From contig CAZWTK010000007.1 of the NCBI GenBank assembly GCA_964636655.1, forward strand, positions 5,301-69,300: a stretch of DNA of 64,000 nt, read 5' to 3'. The notes beneath the pieces are model-generated. The model was given only the letters and a program-made list of their open reading frames with translations. It was not told the DNA's origin and ran no database searches. Of the stretch, positions 25,171-33,409 are shown one piece after another (the stretch's first letter is position 1; each line of letters begins with the position of its first letter). A program made the position numbers and the translations under genes. Source of the DNA: Fen-549 sp964636655 (lineage in GTDB: Bacteria > Actinomycetota > Thermoleophilia > Gaiellales > Gaiellaceae).

Positions 25171-26313
25171 CTACAAGTAGGCCTCAATTATCTGCTCGAG
25201 CTCTTCCATTCGTTGACGGTAGGTGTGCTCACGTAGCGTGCGGCTCTGGCCGGAGCGCGCTATTGCGCGGCGCTCGTCTTCGTGGGTCAGGTAATACCTG
25301 ATCTTCTCGACGAGGTCGTCGGCGTCGCTGTACGAGACTACCTCCGATCCCACCTCGAAGAGCTCGCCGAGGTTGTCCTTCTCGTCGGTGATGAGCATGG
25401 CCCCCGATCCGGTTGCCTCGTAGAGGCGCATGTTGTTGGCGTAGTCCTCATTCTCCGGTGCCACCAAGCCATGCCGATTGATAACGATCTTCGAGTTGAA
25501 CAGCACGGCGTACATCTGAATTCCCCATGCTTCTCCATGGAAATGGCGCCGAAGCGGAGAGTCGGCGCGAATGTTTTCCGCGCCGTAGCCCCACACGTCG
25601 AGTTCGATCTCTTTCGCTACCTTCTCGAGTATCGCTGTCCCCTTAGCGTGCACCTTGCCGAAACCACCGACAAACACCACTTCAAACGGGGACTCGTGTT
25701 TAGGCAATCGCTCGAGCACGGTGGGCTCGAACGCGATCTTGAGGTACTCGCTGTTGATCCCCATGCTCCGGAACCGATCGACAAAGCGCGGAAACGAAGT
25801 GAGGATGAGGTCACAACCTCGTAAATAACGCTCTCCCGGTGGTAGGGAGGCGATCTGCCCGACGATGAGCTTTACGAAAGGACGGATCTCACGAATCAGC
25901 CAGGGCTCGCAGAGGCCGACGTTTTGGAAGTACAGGACATCGGGACGCTCCGCCTTGATTCGCTCGGCGAGAATCCTCGACATCCGGCTGGGCATCTTGG
26001 CGACTCTTCGAGCACGTGAGAGTGCCCTCATCGGGATTTCGCGTCTCAACCACCCCGGCAACCCGATACCGCTCGCCGTTGCCCATTTCTCTTGCAGAAC
26101 TAGATCGTTGGCGACGACATCAACCGCATCGTTTCCGAGCAGCTTCAAGTTCTTCGAATAGAAATCCGCAGTCCCAAAGCACTCGGCGGTCAACGCGGCG
26201 AGAGTATCGTCGTAGCTCGCCTCGGCGAGGTCGGGGCGATTCTTGTAAAACGTATCGGAGAAGAACGGGTAATACGTGTCGACGATAAGGAACTTGCACG
26301 CGGTCGATATCAC
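25171..26313 (-). CDS. CgeB-like glycosyltransferase (GT-B), paralogue A
   Basis: The 380-residue protein is a GT-B type with an N-terminal KFLIVDTYYPFFSDTFYK and a C-terminal donor half holding VVFVGGFGKVHAKGTAIL, WGIQMYAVLFNSKIVINRHG and NMRLYEATGSGAMLITDE, matching the CgeB/Glyco_trans_1_2 family. The last motif carries the Glu that contacts the donor diphosphate. The GTG at 26313 overlaps the stop of the next gene. A paralogue of similar length lies at 27406-28539. Probably adds a sugar of the surface polymer. Confidence 0.82.
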   Translation of the reverse strand: MISTACKFLIVDTYYPFFSDTFYKNRPDLAEASYDDTLAALTAECFGTADFYSKNLKLLGNDAVDVVANDLVLQEKWATASGIGLPGWLRREIPMRALSRARRVAKMPSRMSRILAERIKAERPDVLYFQNVGLCEPWLIREIRPFVKLIVGQIASLPPGERYLRGCDLILTSFPRFVDRFRSMGINSEYLKIAFEPTVLERLPKHESPFEVVFVGGFGKVHAKGTAILEKVAKEIELDVWGYGAENIRADSPLRRHFHGEAWGIQMYAVLFNSKIVINRHGLVAPENEDYANNMRLYEATGSGAMLITDEKDNLGELFEVGSEVVSYSDADDLVEKIRYYLTHEDERRAIARSGQSRTLREHTYRQRMEELEQIIEAYL

Positions 26314-27266
26314 GTCTCGTTCTTCACCTTCGTCCGGAACTCTTTCTGCAGCTTGTATTTCGTCGCCAAGAAGAGCCAGCGGCACCTGCGTACTACAAAA
26401 CGAATCGCGATAATCACAGGGGCGAACAACCGCATGACGGCATATCGTTCCGAAGGATAGATGAGAATCAAGGTGTCCAGCACTCTCAACAGATGACGCC
26501 AAGCACGCACGGGCTTACCGCCCGTGCATTTCACTTTCCACGTCGCATCGTGGAGCAAGAACTGCGTCTTATTCGGGTGATCGAGCAAACCCAGATTGGC
26601 GATAGACTCGGGATCGTGCCAGGTGCCCTTTTCGGGGCCTGCGTGATGAGCGTAGTCGTGCGTCTGATGGAAGAAGCAGACGGCGTGCGACGCGTTGATG
26701 ACCGGTATTCCGTTGGTCCTCGCGTTGTACACCATCCAGTTGTCCCATCCGGCTCTACCGACGACGAAGGCGGGCATGTTGCGGATCATGCCGGTCGGGA
26801 AGACGAAGTAGTCCATGCCGGTCGGGCCGTGGCGCGATCCGTGCAATTCGGCATCAGCCCTCAAGCTCACCTGCCAGTCAGGCCCGAAATCCAGCGGCTC
26901 GACGACATTCAAGTCGATCCGCTCTCCGATCATAAGAAACTCGGGAAACTCGATGCCGGCCGCGGTCTTCGGCAAGTCGTCCAGGACGATCACGTCACTG
27001 TTCAGGTAACACGTCAATCGATGCTCGGCCACCTCTTGCGCGTGTCCGAACGCCCAATCCAGGCGCGGAGTACCGAGTTCGTTTCGAGCAATCTCGGGGA
27101 CGTGGAGGGCGCCGATCTTGGCAGCCGCCTCCGCGACGCCGGTCTCGTCGCCGAAGATGATTATCTGGCACTTCGGATTGAGGAACGTCCAGCTCCGCAG
27201 GGCATTCATCTGGATGGTGCCGATGTGACCGATGAAGGGTTTGGGGATGGAGAAGATCGTGAGCAT
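26310..27266 (-). CDS. GT-A family glycosyltransferase-like protein
   Basis: The 318-residue product has MLTIFSIPKPFIGHIGTIQM at the start, PKCQIIIFGDETGVAE, and LTCYLNSDVIVLDDLP, with NSD in the position of the DxD. The later TGMDYFVFPTGMI and DNWMVYNARTNGIPVINAS resemble GT-A acceptor loops, and HQTHDYAHH may bind metal or substrate. A C-terminal hydrophobic stretch with basic ends (VIIAIRFVVRR) may sit on the membrane. The ATG at 27266 is chosen since it opens the first beta strand. It lies between two CgeB-like paralogues. Confidence 0.75.
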   Translation of the reverse strand: MLTIFSIPKPFIGHIGTIQMNALRSWTFLNPKCQIIIFGDETGVAEAAAKIGALHVPEIARNELGTPRLDWAFGHAQEVAEHRLTCYLNSDVIVLDDLPKTAAGIEFPEFLMIGERIDLNVVEPLDFGPDWQVSLRADAELHGSRHGPTGMDYFVFPTGMIRNMPAFVVGRAGWDNWMVYNARTNGIPVINASHAVCFFHQTHDYAHHAGPEKGTWHDPESIANLGLLDHPNKTQFLLHDATWKVKCTGGKPVRAWRHLLRVLDTLILIYPSERYAVMRLFAPVIIAIRFVVRRCRWLFLATKYKLQKEFRTKVKNET

Positions 27267-27405
27267 TGGCTCCGGCTGAGCTTCCTTCAACGCCGAGGTG
27301 GGATGTGACCTGCGTGCTCCAGGGGTGAGCCTAGACCTCATGTCTCGTCACGCCTCCTCAGCAGTCTCAACGGGCAACGGCACCATACAGGGTGAGACTC
27401 CACCG

Positions 27406-28539
27406 CTAAAGATGGGCCTCGACGATTTTCGTCAGGTCATTCATTATCTGCAAGTAGGTGTAGTCACGCAGAGTGCGTTCCTGGCCGGCTCGAGCAATCG
27501 ACCTGCGCTCGTCTTCGTGTGACAGGTAGTACTTGATTTTCTCGGCGAGATCATCAGCATCGCGATAAGCGACCACTTCTGATCCCGAGGCGAATAGTTC
27601 ATCTAGATTTCTCGTCTCTTCGGTGAGGAGCATCGCGCCGGCGCCTGTCGCCTCGTACAGGCGCATGTTATTGCCGTAATCCTTATATTCGGGCTCTACC
27701 CGCCCGTGGCGGTTGACGGCGATGCGCGAGTTGAAAAGTACGTTGTACATGTCTATTCCCCACGCCTCACCGTGATAGTGGCGCCGAAGCGAAGAATCCG
27801 GCTCGAGGTTCTCGGCACCGTATCCCCAGACGTGAAGCTCGACATCTCTAGCCGCCGCTTCGAGAATGGCCGTACTACGGGCGTGGACATCTGCAAACCC
27901 CCCGACGAAGGATGTTCCATATGTCTCGCTACCCGTTGTGAGCCGGTCGAGGACGGTCGACTCGAAACCCATTCCAAGGTACTCGGTCGCAATACCCATC
28001 TTTCGAAATCGTTCGATATAGGGCTGATAAGACGTGAGGATCAGATCGCAACCACGGAAGTATGACTCTGGGGGAAGCGCGGACGCGGTCTGCCCGACGA
28101 TGAGCCTTACAGACCGGCGAACCGCGTCGATGAACCATGGGTCGCATAGATTGAGATTCTGGATATAGAGAACGTCGGGTTGTTCGAACTTCACGCGCCG
28201 AGCCAGAAACTGGAGATCGCGGTCGAAATCTTTGAAGAAGCGCCATGCGCCGCGGACTCGATCCTTGAGAAAGAGTTTCGTCGAGACGATCACCGTGGAC
28301 AGTCGGTGCTCGGCGGCCCATTTTGCCTGCAGGACGCGATCATTCGCGATGACGTCACTAGCTTGATGCCCGAGAGATCGTAGGTTTGCGGAGTAGAAAT
28401 CGGACGTACCGAAACACTCAGCCATCAGTGCGGCGAGAGTGGTTTCGTAGGATGCGTCAGAAAGCTCGGGGCGCCTCTCGTAAAACGCCGAGAGAAAGGC
28501 GGGATAGTAGGTATCGACGATCAGGAAGCTGAGCGACAA
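27406..28539 (-). CDS. CgeB-like glycosyltransferase (GT-B), paralogue B
   Basis: The 377-residue protein is a clear paralogue of the product of 25171-26313: FLIVDTYYPAFLSAFYERRP, TSFVGGFADVHARSTAILE, HGEAWGIDMYNVLFNSRIAV and NMRLYEATGAGAMLLTEE. The start appears to be TTG at 28539, with no ATG or GTG between it and the first conserved strand. The 139-base gap between its stop and the next gene downstream is one of the few real gaps in this leftward run. The two paralogues probably add related sugars to different acceptors. Confidence 0.82.
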   Translation of the reverse strand: MSLSFLIVDTYYPAFLSAFYERRPELSDASYETTLAALMAECFGTSDFYSANLRSLGHQASDVIANDRVLQAKWAAEHRLSTVIVSTKLFLKDRVRGAWRFFKDFDRDLQFLARRVKFEQPDVLYIQNLNLCDPWFIDAVRRSVRLIVGQTASALPPESYFRGCDLILTSYQPYIERFRKMGIATEYLGMGFESTVLDRLTTGSETYGTSFVGGFADVHARSTAILEAAARDVELHVWGYGAENLEPDSSLRRHYHGEAWGIDMYNVLFNSRIAVNRHGRVEPEYKDYGNNMRLYEATGAGAMLLTEETRNLDELFASGSEVVAYRDADDLAEKIKYYLSHEDERRSIARAGQERTLRDYTYLQIMNDLTKIVEAHL

Positions 28540-28592
28540 CTGCGCTGTGTCCCCCCGGGAAAGCGACTGTCGTGTTTCACTCGAGCACGCTC

Positions 28593-29378
28593 TCAGGCTG
28601 AATGGCCGGGAGACTTTTTCGTGACACGAGCAAGTACCGCACCGTGCTCGGGTAGCTCGATGATCTCTACGACCCCGGCCGGAGAGAGATACGATCGGAG
28701 CGTTTCGGTCGTCCAGAAGTTCCGGTGCCCCTCCCAGTCGTCGGTGCTATCCGGGACAGTGATCACCAAACGGCCACTAGGCTTGCAGATCCGTGCGAGC
28801 TCACTCAAGGCGAGCTCTGGCTTCTTCAGGTGCTCTAACGTCTCGATGCAGGTGACAACGTCGTATTGATCGTCGGCGTAAGGGATCGAGTAGATATCCG
28901 CTTCCGAAAAGGAAGCGTCGGGCAATAGTTCGCGAGCACGCGCTATTGCGACACTGGAAAAGTCCAAACCGCCCAAGCTGCCAGTCGCACTATCGAGACG
29001 CTTCTGAAGAGATAGCAGAAAGTGACCGGTGCCGCAGCCGACGTCCATCAGACGGTAACCGGCCGGCGTGCTGCCAAGTATCGCTAGCTCGGGAGCACAG
29101 TAGTCCGCGACACAGTCGAAAAACTCAAGACGCGAATCGCGGAGGTAGTTGGTCTCAACGAACTCGTCGTGCGAGTAGAAGAAATCGAATGCCTTCCTCG
29201 TATTAGACTTGACGACTTCGGAAGGAAGGCGATGAATCCATCGATCGAGCCAGCGTTGCTTCGCAGGCAACCAGCGATGGCGAAAACCGATACGGATCTT
29301 CTGGAATACACTCCAAGAGGCCCTGATTATAGGCACCGACTTAAGGAAAGATTTTAGGCGCGCGCGAGTCCTATTCAT
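28593..29378 (-). CDS. Class I SAM-dependent methyltransferase
   Basis: The 261-residue protein has a helical N terminus rich in Arg and Trp, then YRLMDVGCGTGHFLLSLQKR (SAM motif I), GSLGGLDFSSVAIARAREL, YDVVTCIETLEHLKKPELAL and RICKPSGRLVITVPDS, all standard for the Methyltransf_11/UbiE-like group. The ATG at 29378 overlaps the stop of the ABC ATPase gene (ATGA). Methyl caps often end Wzm/Wzt-exported chains and control chain length, so its place directly after the ABC ATPase is suggestive; that is inference. Confidence 0.87.
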   Translation of the reverse strand: MNRTRARLKSFLKSVPIIRASWSVFQKIRIGFRHRWLPAKQRWLDRWIHRLPSEVVKSNTRKAFDFFYSHDEFVETNYLRDSRLEFFDCVADYCAPELAILGSTPAGYRLMDVGCGTGHFLLSLQKRLDSATGSLGGLDFSSVAIARARELLPDASFSEADIYSIPYADDQYDVVTCIETLEHLKKPELALSELARICKPSGRLVITVPDSTDDWEGHRNFWTTETLRSYLSPAGVVEIIELPEHGAVLARVTKKSPGHSA

Positions 29379-30670
29379 CCCTGTGCAATGTCCTTGCGAA
29401 TCGCACCTAGCGGCTCACCGCCGTCGCAACTCCACGTCTGCGGTACAAGCAAGCCGCCGTGACCGGCGGACGGCAACTTGCCGGTTCCGAAGAAATCGCC
29501 CGCCTCCACCATGAATGTGGCTGCGTTCTGGACCCAATCGACGATCTCCCCGTTGACTGCGCAGTAAACGTTTAGGGAGTATTCTCCGGGCGCTAGCGGT
29601 AGCCGCTGGAGACTGCACGAAACGTAACCGAGCTTAGGCAAAGGGCCTAGCGCGGATCCGGACATGTCGCTATCGAGAACTACCAGGCACTGGCCGGACG
29701 GCGTGTAAATGGCCAGAGATACCGAGACATTTTTGAGACCGCCATCACTGGTGAAGCCCGCAACGAAAGTCATGTCCTCACCGCATTGCGCCCTGCCCGA
29801 TAGACGGCCGGCTTCGCTTGAACGAAGGCTGATGTTGGTGAAACGAAGACGGCCATTGCCCTGCCGATCGCTGCGCTCGGCGAGATCCTGGCTTGCAACG
29901 GTCGCAACGGTGGACATGTATTCGTTGACGATCTCCGCGGTGTCGCCAACTTTGATCAGTCGACCACCGCTAAGGAGCATGGCACTTGTGCAGAGGTTCT
30001 CGACTGCAGCCATGTTGTGACTCACGAAGAGCACTGTCCTTCCCTCGTCGTGCGTCCCCTGCTGCATCTTCCCCAAGGACTTCTTTTGGAACGAGGCGTC
30101 GCCGACCGATAGCACCTCGTCGACGATCAGGATGTCGGGCTCGAGATGAGCGGCGATGGCAAACGCGAGTCGAACATACATGCCCGACGAGTAGTACTTC
30201 ACAGGCGTATCGAGATAGCGCTCAACTTCCGAGAAATCGACGATGGCGTCGATCTTCCTCGAGATTTCTTGCTTCTTCATGCCGAGGATGGCCCCATTGA
30301 GGAAGATGTTCTCTCGTCCCGTCAACTCGGGATGGAAGCCGGTGCCCACTTCCAGCAGGCTCCCAACCCGTCCGCGGAGAATCGCTCGGCCGCGGGTCGG
30401 CTCGACTATTTGAGAGAGGATCTTGAGCAGGGTGGACTTGCCGGCGCCGTTAGCGCCGACGATGCCGACGATATCGCCCTGTTTCACATCGAAGCTGACA
30501 TCCTCGAGAGCCCAGACCGTTTCTCTAGCGGCGCCCTGCGTGATGTGAGGTTGAAATGGACGGCGCAGGATGTTGACGATGTCATCGCGGAGCGAGCCAT
30601 AGGCAGCCTTGGGTTGATGGCTGATGACGTAGGACTTGGAAAGCCCGTTGATCTCGATGATCGATGTCAT
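29375..30670 (-). CDS. wzt: ABC transporter ATP-binding subunit for polysaccharide export
   Basis: The 431-residue protein has an N-terminal ABC domain with GIVGANGAGKSTLLKILSQI (Walker A), YSSGMYVRLAFAIAAHLEPD (signature) and ILIVDEVLSVGDASFQ (Walker B), then VLFVSHNMAAVENL. The C-terminal 170 residues form a beta-rich Wzt_C-like domain (LRFTNISLRSSEAGRL, SLAIYTPSGQCLVVLDSD, LAPGEYSLNVYCAV) that in other systems binds the chain terminus. ATG at 30670 overlaps the Wzm stop. Together with Wzm it exports lipid-linked polysaccharide across the cytoplasmic membrane. Confidence 0.93.
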   Translation of the reverse strand: MTSIIEINGLSKSYVISHQPKAAYGSLRDDIVNILRRPFQPHITQGAARETVWALEDVSFDVKQGDIVGIVGANGAGKSTLLKILSQIVEPTRGRAILRGRVGSLLEVGTGFHPELTGRENIFLNGAILGMKKQEISRKIDAIVDFSEVERYLDTPVKYYSSGMYVRLAFAIAAHLEPDILIVDEVLSVGDASFQKKSLGKMQQGTHDEGRTVLFVSHNMAAVENLCTSAMLLSGGRLIKVGDTAEIVNEYMSTVATVASQDLAERSDRQGNGRLRFTNISLRSSEAGRLSGRAQCGEDMTFVAGFTSDGGLKNVSVSLAIYTPSGQCLVVLDSDMSGSALGPLPKLGYVSCSLQRLPLAPGEYSLNVYCAVNGEIVDWVQNAATFMVEAGDFFGTGKLPSAGHGGLLVPQTWSCDGGEPLGAIRKDIAQG

Positions 30671-31521
30671 ATGTAATCCGGGAAGCTGCGTTCCTGCCGC
30701 AGGAAGTAGAAGAGGCCTAACACGAGTATGCAGACGGCGCTCGTCACTGAGATGCCGAGCATCGACCACGGAATCGCTCCCTGATGCAGGAGACCGGCGC
30801 GCACGGTCTGAATGGCCCCGGCCACGGGATTGAGGTAAAGGATCCACTGGTAACGGGCTGGGACCAGCGAGACCGGATAGATCACCGGGGTAAGGAACAG
30901 GAACGTGCTGACCAGGAACGGCACGATGAAGCCGACGTCGCGATAGCGGACGTTTAGTGCGGCAAAGAAAAGTCCCATGCCGATGGCGGCGATAAAAGTG
31001 AGTACAAGCATGGGCAGGAAGAGGACGACACCGCTGAGGCCGGGTGCCACCTGGTAGTAGAGGAGGAGACCGGCGTAGACCACGAAGGCGAAGCCGAAGT
31101 CGACGAGGTTGACGATGGTGGCCGAAAAGGGGGCTATGACACGAGGGAAATAGATCTTGGAGACGACAGCCTTGTTGGCCAACATGCTGTTGCTTGTGGA
31201 GCCCAGAGAGGTGGCGAAGAAGTTCCAGAACAACAGGCCCGAGTAGGAGAAGATGGCGTAGGGGATCGGGCCAGGCGATTTGATACCCGCCACGCGATTG
31301 AAGAAGATCGTGAAGACGACGACCGTCACGAACGGAGCGAACATTGCCCAGAGCGCTCCTAGCGCCGTTTGCTTGTAGCGCACCTTGACGTCGCGCCAGG
31401 CGAAGAAGAAGAAGAGCTCGCGGTAGCTCCAGAGCTCCCTCACGTCGAGCCTGAGTGCTCCCCCGGGCTGGACGACGAACTCCGTGGGCTTCGACGAGAC
31501 GGCATTCTCGCCGTCCTCCAT
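30667..31521 (-). CDS. wzm: ABC transporter permease for polysaccharide export
   Basis: The 284-residue protein has six hydrophobic helices and the ABC-2 membrane family pattern, with RELWSYRELFFFFAWRDVKV, RYKQTALGALWAMFAPFV and FLTPVIYPVSLVPARYQWIL, then LNPVAGAIQTVRAGLL. The ATG at 31521 gives the usual length; a longer frame upstream lacks protein features. It is coupled by ATGA to wzt and forms the channel through which the finished lipid-linked chain is moved. Confidence 0.92.
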   Translation of the reverse strand: MEDGENAVSSKPTEFVVQPGGALRLDVRELWSYRELFFFFAWRDVKVRYKQTALGALWAMFAPFVTVVVFTIFFNRVAGIKSPGPIPYAIFSYSGLLFWNFFATSLGSTSNSMLANKAVVSKIYFPRVIAPFSATIVNLVDFGFAFVVYAGLLLYYQVAPGLSGVVLFLPMLVLTFIAAIGMGLFFAALNVRYRDVGFIVPFLVSTFLFLTPVIYPVSLVPARYQWILYLNPVAGAIQTVRAGLLHQGAIPWSMLGISVTSAVCILVLGLFYFLRQERSFPDYI

Positions 31522-31661
31522 CGATCGGGTTGTTTCTTCGATTTCCACGTGTGGTGTCGGTCGGGTCTGTTCCTCGTGCGGCCGATACCGTTTAGCAGCG
31601 CCGCGACAGCAAGAGGATACCGGGGGCGCCGAAGCGACGGCGGCAGAAGCCGAGCGAGGAT

Positions 31662-33095
31662 CTAGTAAGCCCCGCGACGCGTGACGATCGCGGTGCACGT
31701 CATCAGCAGAATGCGCAGGTCGCGGAAGATCGACATGTTCTCGATGTACTCGCGCTCCAGCGCCAGCCGCTCCTGGAAGTTTAGGGCGCCGCGGCCGTTG
31801 ACCTGCATCGGGCCGGTCAGGCCGGGCTTGACCGACAGCCTGAAGAGGTACTCGGGCTTGTAGCGCTCGACCAGATCGAACTGCTCGGGCCGCGGGCCGA
31901 CCAGGCTCATTTCGCCTTTGAGCACATTGAGCAACTGCGGGATCTCGTCGAGGCTCGAGCGGCGCAGGAAGCTGCCCACGCGGGTCACGCGAGGATCATC
32001 GTGTAGCTTGAACATCGGCTCCGAGAGCTTGTCGAAGGGGACGATGTCCTGGAGCTGCGCCTCGGCGTCGGCCACCATGGTGCGGAATTTGCGCATACGG
32101 AAGGGTCGCCGGTTGTGGCCGGCGCGTACCTGCGAGAAGACCACCGGCCCGCGGCTGTCGAGCTTGATCGCCAGCGCGATGAGCGCAGCGACGGGTGCCA
32201 GGACGACGAGCCCAATACCGCCGATGGTCAGGTCGAGTATCCGCTTCAGCAACATCGTCGAGCGAGGAATGTTCCAGGTTCGGTATTCGAGCACCGGTAG
32301 ATCGGCGATGTGGTTCATCTGCACCGCCGCGCCGAAGAGGTTTCTGGCCAGTGGAACCACGCTCAGTCTGATGTGCTGCCTCTGGCCGAGCGCGACGAGC
32401 TCCGCGATCGTCTCGGCTTCGACCGACGCAGCGGCGACGATGATTCGATCGATCGAGCGCCACTGGCCGTCTCCATCGCGCAAGCTCTCGACGTCGATCT
32501 CCGAGATCTCCGCTACGACGTCCAGGTGCACGTCGGGGAAGAGCTCGATCTTGCGCCTGATTGTCTCCGCTTCGGAGACGGAACCGATGATGGCGGTGCG
32601 CTCGGGCGGGGTGGCGTATCTCCAGAGGCGTCGCGTCACTCCCCGCAGCACGAATGCCGAGACAGAGGTGACAAGCATGACGTGGACCGCATCGGTCAGC
32701 GGCAACGAACCTGGGAGGGGCAAGCGCAGGAAGAGCACGATGCCGATCGCGCCGAGTAGGGCCCAGGTTGCGATCAGCGGGACTTCGTCGATCGTCAGAT
32801 GGCGAAGGGAGCGCTGGTCATTGTCATACAGCCCGAGAAGCTTGCCCAGGACCACCCATAGCGGTGCGAGCGTGAGCGTCCAGAACAGCGCGTTGACGTT
32901 GCTCCCGAACAGGAAACCGACCGAAAGCCCGCCGAACAGCACCGCGAGGATGTCGGAGGCGGCGAGCATGCGCCGTAAGAGAGACTCGCGCCACTCGTTG
33001 GACGAGGGCTCGACCCAAACGTCGTCCTTTTCGACGACGGATTGCGACTCGGCGTAGTTCGCTTGGCTTGACGGGGCGGTCGACATGAAGTTCAT
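31662..33095 (-). CDS. Polyprenyl-phosphate sugar phosphotransferase (WbaP/WcaJ type)
   Basis: The 477-residue protein starts with four to five hydrophobic helices, continues with a CoA-binding-like middle domain (RTAIIGSVSEAETIRRKIEL), a further helix (DLTIGGIGLVVLAPVAAL) and ends with the bacterial sugar transferase domain: GPVVFSQVRAGHNRRPFRMR, KFRTMVADAE, SLDEIPQLLNVLKGEMSLVG, PRPE and LSVKPGLTGPMQVNGRG. These are the hallmarks of enzymes that start a repeat unit by putting a sugar-1-phosphate on undecaprenyl phosphate. ATG at 33095, with a second in-frame ATG at 33086. It lies at the upstream end of the wzm-wzt group. Confidence 0.93.
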   Translation of the reverse strand: MNFMSTAPSSQANYAESQSVVEKDDVWVEPSSNEWRESLLRRMLAASDILAVLFGGLSVGFLFGSNVNALFWTLTLAPLWVVLGKLLGLYDNDQRSLRHLTIDEVPLIATWALLGAIGIVLFLRLPLPGSLPLTDAVHVMLVTSVSAFVLRGVTRRLWRYATPPERTAIIGSVSEAETIRRKIELFPDVHLDVVAEISEIDVESLRDGDGQWRSIDRIIVAAASVEAETIAELVALGQRQHIRLSVVPLARNLFGAAVQMNHIADLPVLEYRTWNIPRSTMLLKRILDLTIGGIGLVVLAPVAALIALAIKLDSRGPVVFSQVRAGHNRRPFRMRKFRTMVADAEAQLQDIVPFDKLSEPMFKLHDDPRVTRVGSFLRRSSLDEIPQLLNVLKGEMSLVGPRPEQFDLVERYKPEYLFRLSVKPGLTGPMQVNGRGALNFQERLALEREYIENMSIFRDLRILLMTCTAIVTRRGAY

Positions 33096-33409
33096 TATCG
33101 TTTGGCGGTCGCGCTCCGGCGACTGAACTTCCGGTGGCCGCTCCCCATCACTCCACCCGATGGTTCCTGGTGGTTTCGGCATCTCGCTCACGATTCCTGG
33201 CGAGACGGACCCTAACACACGCTCGATTAGTTGGCTATTGGCAAATCGATGCCGCCGAGCGGTGTTTCTCCTCCGGAATAGAGAAGTGCTGCGGCGGTTG
33301 TGGGTCGAAACTCCAATCAAACAGTTCTCGTATCCCCGCTCCGGAACCATGTAAACCGCTTGGCGCCGGCACTGATTGAAAGCTGTCGCAACCGCCGTGG
33401 CCGGCCGGC
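33096..33409. other. Intergenic region upstream of the sugar phosphotransferase
   Basis: This 314-base region separates the leftward sugar-transferase gene from the end of the next leftward gene. It contains a GC-rich interrupted palindrome (GGCCGGCCGGCCTAGCCGGC) around 33397-33416 that may end transcription of the polymerase gene, and otherwise AT-richer DNA likely to hold the promoter for the sugar-transferase operon. I see no gene in it. Confidence 0.5.
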
